Assembly (NCBI RefSeq): GCF_015666175.1
Contig: NZ_JADPIE010000008.1
Location: 51,260 to 115,259, forward strand
DNA from: Halonatronomonas betaini
GTDB lineage: Bacteria > Bacillota > Halanaerobiia > Halanaerobiales > Halarsenatibacteraceae
Reading direction: 5' to 3'
Length of the DNA: 64,000 nucleotides
Shown here: one piece after another, positions 62,012 to 64,000 of the stretch
Layout: each line of letters opens with the position of its first letter
How positions within the stretch are numbered: the first letter of the stretch is position 1
Notes under the pieces: generated by a model
What the model was told of the DNA's origin: nothing
The model's input: the letters and a program-made list of their open reading frames with translations, nothing else
The model's database searches: none
Translations under genes and position numbers: made by a program

Positions 62012-62794
62012 TTACTTTTTTTGATAAAACGAGAGATTGATTTTGTCTAAATTAAATTTTCCTGGATTAAAGATGAATTCAGTATTTCCTAAAAAAAGAT
62101 AGCCTTCATCTTTTAAGTTTTCTGTAAATTTTTCTGTTAATATATCTTTTTGTTCTTTAGTTAAATAAATAAAGAAATTACGACTTAAAATTAAATCCCA
62201 GTTTGATGAATATCTTTCGTTTATTAAATCTTTTTTTTCAAATCTTACTGCATTCTTAATTTTTTTAGACAACTGGAAAAGGTCGTTTTCATCTGGCACA
62301 GGCTCAAAGTATTTATCCATTAATCTATCTGGAACATTTTTTAGTGAACTAGAATTATAGCAGGCTTTTTTAGCTTTCTTGAGGATTTCTTTATCAAGGT
62401 CGCTGGCTAGAATTTCATATTCACTATTATTTAAACCTAATTCATTTAATATAATTGCAATTGTATAGGGTTCGGAGCCGTTAGAGCATGGTGCACTCCA
62501 GATCTTTATTTTGTCATTGTTTTTCTTAATCAACTCTGGTAAGACCTTATTTTCAAGATACTTAAAACTTTTTGGGTTTCTGAAAAACTCTGATGTATTG
62601 ATAGTAAAATGGTTTAAGTAGGCATCTTTAAATGAATCGTCAGTTTTAAGCATTTTAATACAATCTTCATAATCATCAATATTATGTCTCCGCATGAGGC
62701 TATCAGTTCTTCGCTGAACTCTTTTTAATTTATAGCCGTCAAAATTTATATTTAATAAGTTAGCTGCTTCGTCTTTAAAACTTTCAAAATTCAA
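62012..62794 (-). CDS. cheR: Chemotaxis protein methyltransferase CheR
   Basis: The 260-residue enzyme has an N-terminal helical part (LKRVQRRTDSLMRRHNI), then TINTSEFFRNPKSF, the SAM site IKIWSAPCSNGSEPYTIAI, and DLILSRNFFIYL, where most members have RNVLIY. It methylates chemoreceptor glutamates. It follows cheB by two bases. Confidence 0.93.
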   Translation of the reverse strand: MNFESFKDEAANLLNINFDGYKLKRVQRRTDSLMRRHNIDDYEDCIKMLKTDDSFKDAYLNHFTINTSEFFRNPKSFKYLENKVLPELIKKNNDKIKIWSAPCSNGSEPYTIAIILNELGLNNSEYEILASDLDKEILKKAKKACYNSSSLKNVPDRLMDKYFEPVPDENDLFQLSKKIKNAVRFEKKDLINERYSSNWDLILSRNFFIYLTKEQKDILTEKFTENLKDEGYLFLGNTEFIFNPGKFNLDKINLSFYQKK

Positions 62795-62796
62795 AG

Positions 62797-63849
62797 TTAA
62801 TTCATCTCCTTATCGATTAGTTTAATAATATGGGCCGGTATTTCATATCTAGGGAGTATTTTATCATAAGCACCGGCTTTGATTGTTGTACCAGGCATAC
62901 CATAAACAAGGGCAGTGCTTTTTGCTTCTACAATTCCATAGCCTCCATGCTTTTTAATATCGGTCATACCTTCGCCGCCATCGTGCCCCATTCCGGTTAA
63001 AATAACTCCAATAATTCTTTTTTGATAATTGTTGGCCAGGGATTTTAACATGTAATCTGCACAGGGTCTTACTCCCCAATTTTTAGGTCTTTGGTCTAAT
63101 TCAGCCTCTCCTTCTGAATTAAAACTGAGATGATAATCTCCAGGAGCTATTAGAACATGGCCAGGTTTTAGTTTATCACCATGTTTGGCTTCTTTGACAT
63201 GAAGATTAGATTGCTGATTAAGCCTCTTGGCAAGCGAAGTTGTAAAGCCTGCGGGCATATGTTGAACAATAGCTATAGCACCAGGAAAGTCTTTCGGAAA
63301 AGCAGTTAAAACATCTTTTAAAGCTTTAGGTCCTCCTGATGATGAACCGATAGCTATGATAGGGAAATTAGTATCTGTAAAGCTGGTATTTTCTATTTTA
63401 TTTTTGATTGATTTTTTAAGCTTGAAATCAGCTATAGAAGAATTTTTTTGATTATTTTCGGCATTTATTGAAACTTTTATTTTCTCTTGAAGCTCATCTA
63501 TGATATCATCTATATTAAGGGAGATAGAACCTGATGGTTTTGGTATGAAGTCAAAAGCCCCAATTTCAAGAGCTTTCATAACTGTATCACGATTATCTAG
63601 TGCACTAACCATTATTACAGGGATTTCAGGGTAATTCTTATTTATTTCCTTTAAAGTGGTAAGCCCATCTTTAATAGGCATTTCTATATCTAAAGTTATT
63701 ACATCTGGTTTATTATCCTTGATTTTCTTTAATGCATCTTTTCCATTCCGTGCAGTTTCTATAACATTTAATTTGATATCTTTTTCTATAGAATCTTTGA
63801 AAAGCTTTCTCATGAAAGCAGAGTCATCTACAATCATTACTTTTATCAT
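62797..63849 (-). CDS. cheB: Chemotaxis methylesterase/glutaminase CheB
   Basis: The 350-residue protein has a receiver domain (Asp8, Asp9, phospho-site Asp54, Lys104 in PKPSGS) and a methylesterase domain. The triad is Ser170 (GSSSGGP), His197 (VQHMPAGFT) and Asp near 290 (GMGHDGGEG). CheB removes methyl groups from chemoreceptors when phosphorylated by CheA. AGGAGG precedes the ATG. It is the first gene of a cheB-cheR pair; no receptors or cheA are in view. Confidence 0.95.
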   Translation of the reverse strand: MIKVMIVDDSAFMRKLFKDSIEKDIKLNVIETARNGKDALKKIKDNKPDVITLDIEMPIKDGLTTLKEINKNYPEIPVIMVSALDNRDTVMKALEIGAFDFIPKPSGSISLNIDDIIDELQEKIKVSINAENNQKNSSIADFKLKKSIKNKIENTSFTDTNFPIIAIGSSSGGPKALKDVLTAFPKDFPGAIAIVQHMPAGFTTSLAKRLNQQSNLHVKEAKHGDKLKPGHVLIAPGDYHLSFNSEGEAELDQRPKNWGVRPCADYMLKSLANNYQKRIIGVILTGMGHDGGEGMTDIKKHGGYGIVEAKSTALVYGMPGTTIKAGAYDKILPRYEIPAHIIKLIDKEMN

Positions 63850-63917
63850 ATAAATCCTCCTGACTATGAAAGGGCCTATATATATTTATTCTTTTAAAAA
63901 CGTTAAAATCCTGCAAT

Positions 63918-63946
63918 TAATTATGAGACTAACTATATAGAGTCAA
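63918..63946 (-). promoter_or_regulatory. Candidate promoter of cheBR
   Basis: On the minus strand TTGACT (63946-63941) and TAATTA (63923-63918) have a 17-base spacer. The -10 is poor. The cheB ATG is about 70 bases downstream. Confidence 0.35.
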
Positions 63947-64000
63947 GTGATTTTTAAAAAATATTTTTAGAGATATATTGGCATGACAAATATAGCAATT

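Overview
The window is AT-rich chromosomal DNA from an anaerobic, low-GC Firmicute. My best inference is a halophilic or haloalkaliphilic member of the Halanaerobiales or a close relative. The support is the housekeeping gene order typical of Firmicutes (tadA-ffs-dnaX-ybaB-recR and tmk-darA-holB-ricT-yabA-rsmI-metG), anaerobic redox enzymes (pyruvate:ferredoxin oxidoreductase, many 4Fe-4S proteins, Rex), very acidic proteins, and an OmpH/Skp-like periplasmic chaperone that suggests an outer membrane. No phage, IS element, CRISPR array or rRNA operon was seen.

Layout. 1-1682: end of a DUF58-type gene and a DUF4129-type membrane protein. 1811-5674 (minus): a heterodimeric ABC exporter. 5975-6814: a ZIP metal transporter. 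6898-9453 (minus): tryptophanase with a ferredoxin-like aldo/keto reductase. 9642-13187: pyruvate:ferredoxin oxidoreductase from a strong promoter. 13273-16054: CPBP protease, class I amidotransferase, tRNA-Arg(ACG), an 11-bp repeat array, an exported nitroreductase and a Cys-rich protein. 16286-23909: MFS/MscS-like pair, HtrA, GH13 enzyme, DegV, DUF554 and a small membrane protein. 24082-27165: a complete TctCBA-type transporter. 27236-29866: adenosine deaminase-like, QueG-like and AAC(3)-like genes. 30084-31747: a polyferredoxin-flavoreductase fusion with a small Cys-rich protein missed at normal length cutoffs. 31959-34908: a PAS-PAS-GGDEF-HD-GYP protein, OmpH and a YvlD-like membrane protein.

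34924-43133 looks like one regulatory unit. A sigma-54 activator is followed by a good -24/-12 promoter and then by TRAP transporter genes dctP, dctQ and dctM, an M20 amidohydrolase, an N-acyl-D-amino-acid deacylase and a macro-domain protein. I infer import and deacylation of an N-acylated amino-acid-like compound. 43141-46972 holds an MFS transporter, an HAD phosphatase and an AbgT transporter.

47135-61189 is core information processing: tadA, whose 3' end overlaps a tRNA-Ser gene, a second tRNA-Ser, SRP RNA, dnaX, ybaB, recR, a second 11-bp repeat array, a DUF362 ferredoxin, guaB, trxB and the tmk-metG run. The window closes with rex and, on the minus strand, cheB-cheR.

The most unexplained structure is the pair of 11-bp-period tandem repeat arrays (14980-15056 and 51121-51219). 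They are 36 kb apart and share the same core at the same phase of the unit.
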